Shown here piece by piece: positions 11,972 through 13,692 of a stretch of 13,692 bases of DNA. The stretch's first letter is position 1. Each line of letters begins with the position of its first letter. This DNA comes from Actinomycetes bacterium (lineage in GTDB: Bacteria > Actinomycetota > Acidimicrobiia > Acidimicrobiales > Palsa-688): assembly GCA_021815935.1 (NCBI GenBank), contig JAKAZH010000027.1:1-13692 (forward strand). Direction: 5' to 3'. The position numbers were made by a program, and so were the translations under genes. The notes below the pieces were generated by a model. The model had not been told where the DNA came from, made no database searches, and worked only from the letters and a program-made list of their open reading frames with translations.

Positions 11972-13692
11972 ATGACGACCTCCTTCGATCGTGGGGAAGC
12001 GCTTTCTCGGCTGGCCAACGAGACCTTTGACGTGCTCGTCGTCGGCGGTGGCGTAACCGGGTGTGGAGTGGCGCTCGACGCGGCGTCGCGGGGCCTGCGC
12101 ACGGCATTGGTCGAGGCTACGGACTTCGCTTCGGGCACGTCGTCGAAGTCCTCCAAGCTGATCCACGGCGGCCTGCGCTACCTCCAACAGCACGACTACC
12201 TGCTTGTATACGAGGCGCTCCACGAACGTCAGATCCTGCTAGCCAATGCGCCCCACCTCGTTCACCGGCTTCCGTTCCTCGTACCGCTGTTCGGCAAGGA
12301 CGGCGTCGCGACCAGGAGCGTCGCCAAGGCATACCAGTCGGCGCTGTGGCTCTACGACATCACCGGAGGTCTCCGGATCGGCAGGCGCCACCGGCGGATC
12401 ACCTCCGAGGAGGCGCTAGCCCACTTCCCGGTGCTACGGGCCGAGACGCTCGTCGCTTCGTTCCTCTACTGGGATGCGCAAGCCGACGACGCCCGCCTGA
12501 CGCTCGCGCTCGCACGAACCGCAGCGTCGCTCGGGGCGTGCCTCGCCAACTATTCCCCCCTAGGCGAACTGGTCGAGGAAGGCGGCAAAGTGTGCGGGGC
12601 ACGCCTTCGCGACGGGACGGTCGTCAAGGCGAAGACGGTGGTCAACGCAGGCGGTGTGTGGTCCGCCGAGATCGCGGCGGCTGGGGCGTCGGCGAAAGCC
12701 GGGTTTTCTCTTCGCCCAGCCAAGGGCATCCACGTCACGGTCCCCTCCTCCAGGCTGCCTTGCGACTACGCGTCGGTGATCAGCGTTCCCGGAGACCGCA
12801 GGTCGGTGTTCGTCGTCCCGTGGGCAGCCGACGAGGCCACCGGGCCGGCCAGCGACGGGCGCTACACGTACATCGGGACTACCGATACCGACTACGACGG
12901 ACCGCTCGACGATCCCCAGTGCAGCAAAGCCGACGTCGAATACGTGCTCCGGGCCGTCAACGCCTGGACGTCTGCCGCGCTCACCCCTGACGACGTCACC
13001 GCCACCTGGGCCGGACTAAGACCGCTCGTAAGCGACGCGTCGTCGGCCCGGACGGCTGACCTTTCGAGGCGCCACAAAGTGATTGTCGCACCGAACGGGC
13101 TGGTGACGGTCACAGGCGGGAAGCTGACCACCTACCGCAAGATGGCGGCTGACACTATCGACCGGGTCCTCGACCCGTCGGAGACTTCAGGATCGGGCTT
13201 CTCGCGTGTCGCGTCGGATCCCCGGATTCGCCGCGCCGGCCGCGAGGTCGCCAGGCGTACGGTCAAGCGCGCAGCCGGCAACGGCATCGCAGCGCATCCC
13301 GATTACCGCCCTTCCCCGACGAAGCGCCTGCCGCTCGTCGGCGCGGCGAATTCAGGACGTCCCGGGCCCGAAGCGGAGGCACAGGCGCGCCGGCTCGGGG
13401 TGAGCGACACCGACTTCGTGCATCTGGTGGGACGACACGGCAGCGAGACCGCCGACGTCCTGGCGCTGTGCGCGGATCGGTCGGACCTCGCCGGGCGTCT
13501 GCACCCACGGCTCTCCTACCTCAAGGTGGAGGTACTTTGGGCCGCCCGATCCGAGATGGCCCGCACCGTCGACGATGTGCTGTCGCGAAGGACCCGCGCC
13601 CGGATCCTAGATCGCCGCGCTGCACTCGAATGCTCCGGTGAAGTCGCCCGGCTTCTCGCATCCGAGCTCGGTTGGGATACAGCCGAAACCGA
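11972..13692 (+). CDS. glpD: Glycerol-3-phosphate dehydrogenase, FAD-dependent (GlpD family), 3' end cut
   Basis: 573 full codons are present, with no stop before the window edge. The enzyme oxidises sn-glycerol-3-phosphate to dihydroxyacetone phosphate at the membrane, usually passing electrons to quinone. The FAD-binding Rossmann motif is DVLVVGGGVTGCGVALDAASRG (GGGVTG at 25-30). The GlpD hallmark TSSKSSKLIHGGLRYLQQ follows, then the catalytic DAO domain with TGGKLTTYRKMA and the C-terminal DAO_C helix bundle (EVLWAARSEMARTVDDVLSRRTRAR). Bacterial members run about 500-585 residues, so very little should be missing. ATG 11972 is chosen because it places the FAD strand at residue 20. Some relatives are oxidases that make hydrogen peroxide; I cannot tell which this is. 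Rubrerythrin is divergent on its left. Confidence 0.93.
   Translation, partial: MTTSFDRGEALSRLANETFDVLVVGGGVTGCGVALDAASRGLRTALVEATDFASGTSSKSSKLIHGGLRYLQQHDYLLVYEALHERQILLANAPHLVHRLPFLVPLFGKDGVATRSVAKAYQSALWLYDITGGLRIGRRHRRITSEEALAHFPVLRAETLVASFLYWDAQADDARLTLALARTAASLGACLANYSPLGELVEEGGKVCGARLRDGTVVKAKTVVNAGGVWSAEIAAAGASAKAGFSLRPAKGIHVTVPSSRLPCDYASVISVPGDRRSVFVVPWAADEATGPASDGRYTYIGTTDTDYDGPLDDPQCSKADVEYVLRAVNAWTSAALTPDDVTATWAGLRPLVSDASSARTADLSRRHKVIVAPNGLVTVTGGKLTTYRKMAADTIDRVLDPSETSGSGFSRVASDPRIRRAGREVARRTVKRAAGNGIAAHPDYRPSPTKRLPLVGAANSGRPGPEAEAQARRLGVSDTDFVHLVGRHGSETADVLALCADRSDLAGRLHPRLSYLKVEVLWAARSEMARTVDDVLSRRTRARILDRRAALECSGEVARLLASELGWDTAET

Noticed and set aside
11801..12223. N-terminal extension of the rubrerythrin to 280 residues
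   Set aside because: It would overlap the divergent glpD-like gene and has no similarity. ATG 11800 has a good ribosome site.

Overview
The window is GC-rich DNA with GTG and TTG starts, stop/start overlaps (TTGA, TGATG) and several actinobacterial hallmarks: a WhiB regulator, a SenX3/RegX3-like two-component pair, and a PimB'-like mannosyltransferase near trpD. I read it as an Actinomycetota chromosome, possibly Acidimicrobiia, although the class is a guess. The order SRPBCC protein, PimB'-like GT4, Lrp/AsnC-type RAM protein, trpD recalls the Rv2185c-Rv2188c-Rv2192c neighbourhood of Mycobacterium tuberculosis, from memory of that genome. I see no tRNA, rRNA, CRISPR array, insertion sequence or prophage.

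Layout. (1) 1-4025, all minus strand: a truncated unrecognised gene at the left edge, then an operon transcribed leftward of histidine kinase, response regulator and a GGDEF/EAL cyclic-di-GMP protein. Both junctions in the operon are overlaps, so the three proteins are probably translationally coupled. The GGDEF motif is degenerate while the EAL motifs are intact. (2) 4009-7124, plus strand: a DrrA-type ABC ATPase, its ABC-2 permease, and a D-alanyl-D-alanine carboxypeptidase. The ATPase and the divergent kinase overlap at their 5' ends. The carboxypeptidase reading frame clearly extends upstream of its first usual start codon. (3) 7205-9227, minus strand: an SRPBCC protein, the PimB'-like glycosyltransferase and a small CxxC/CxxC protein. 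The small protein is divergent from a plus-strand RAM-domain protein (9310-9603). (4) 9604-9755: an AT-rich gap with a good intrinsic terminator. (5) 9756-11800, minus strand: trpD, whiB, and a rubrerythrin lacking the rubredoxin domain. (6) 11972-end, plus strand: a GlpD-type glycerol-3-phosphate dehydrogenase cut by the window edge.

How the genes may work together. The first block looks like phosphate-type two-component sensing (inferred from SenX3/RegX3 resemblance) wired to cyclic-di-GMP breakdown. The second is an export and cell-wall block. The third and fourth are conserved envelope lipid, tryptophan and redox-regulation genes. The fifth and sixth pair peroxide defence with a respiratory flavoprotein across a 171-bp divergent promoter region. 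No single obviously new system stands out. The most unusual points are the carboxypeptidase that lacks a usual start codon, the coupled kinase-regulator-GGDEF/EAL operon, and the small CxxC protein next to the RAM protein.
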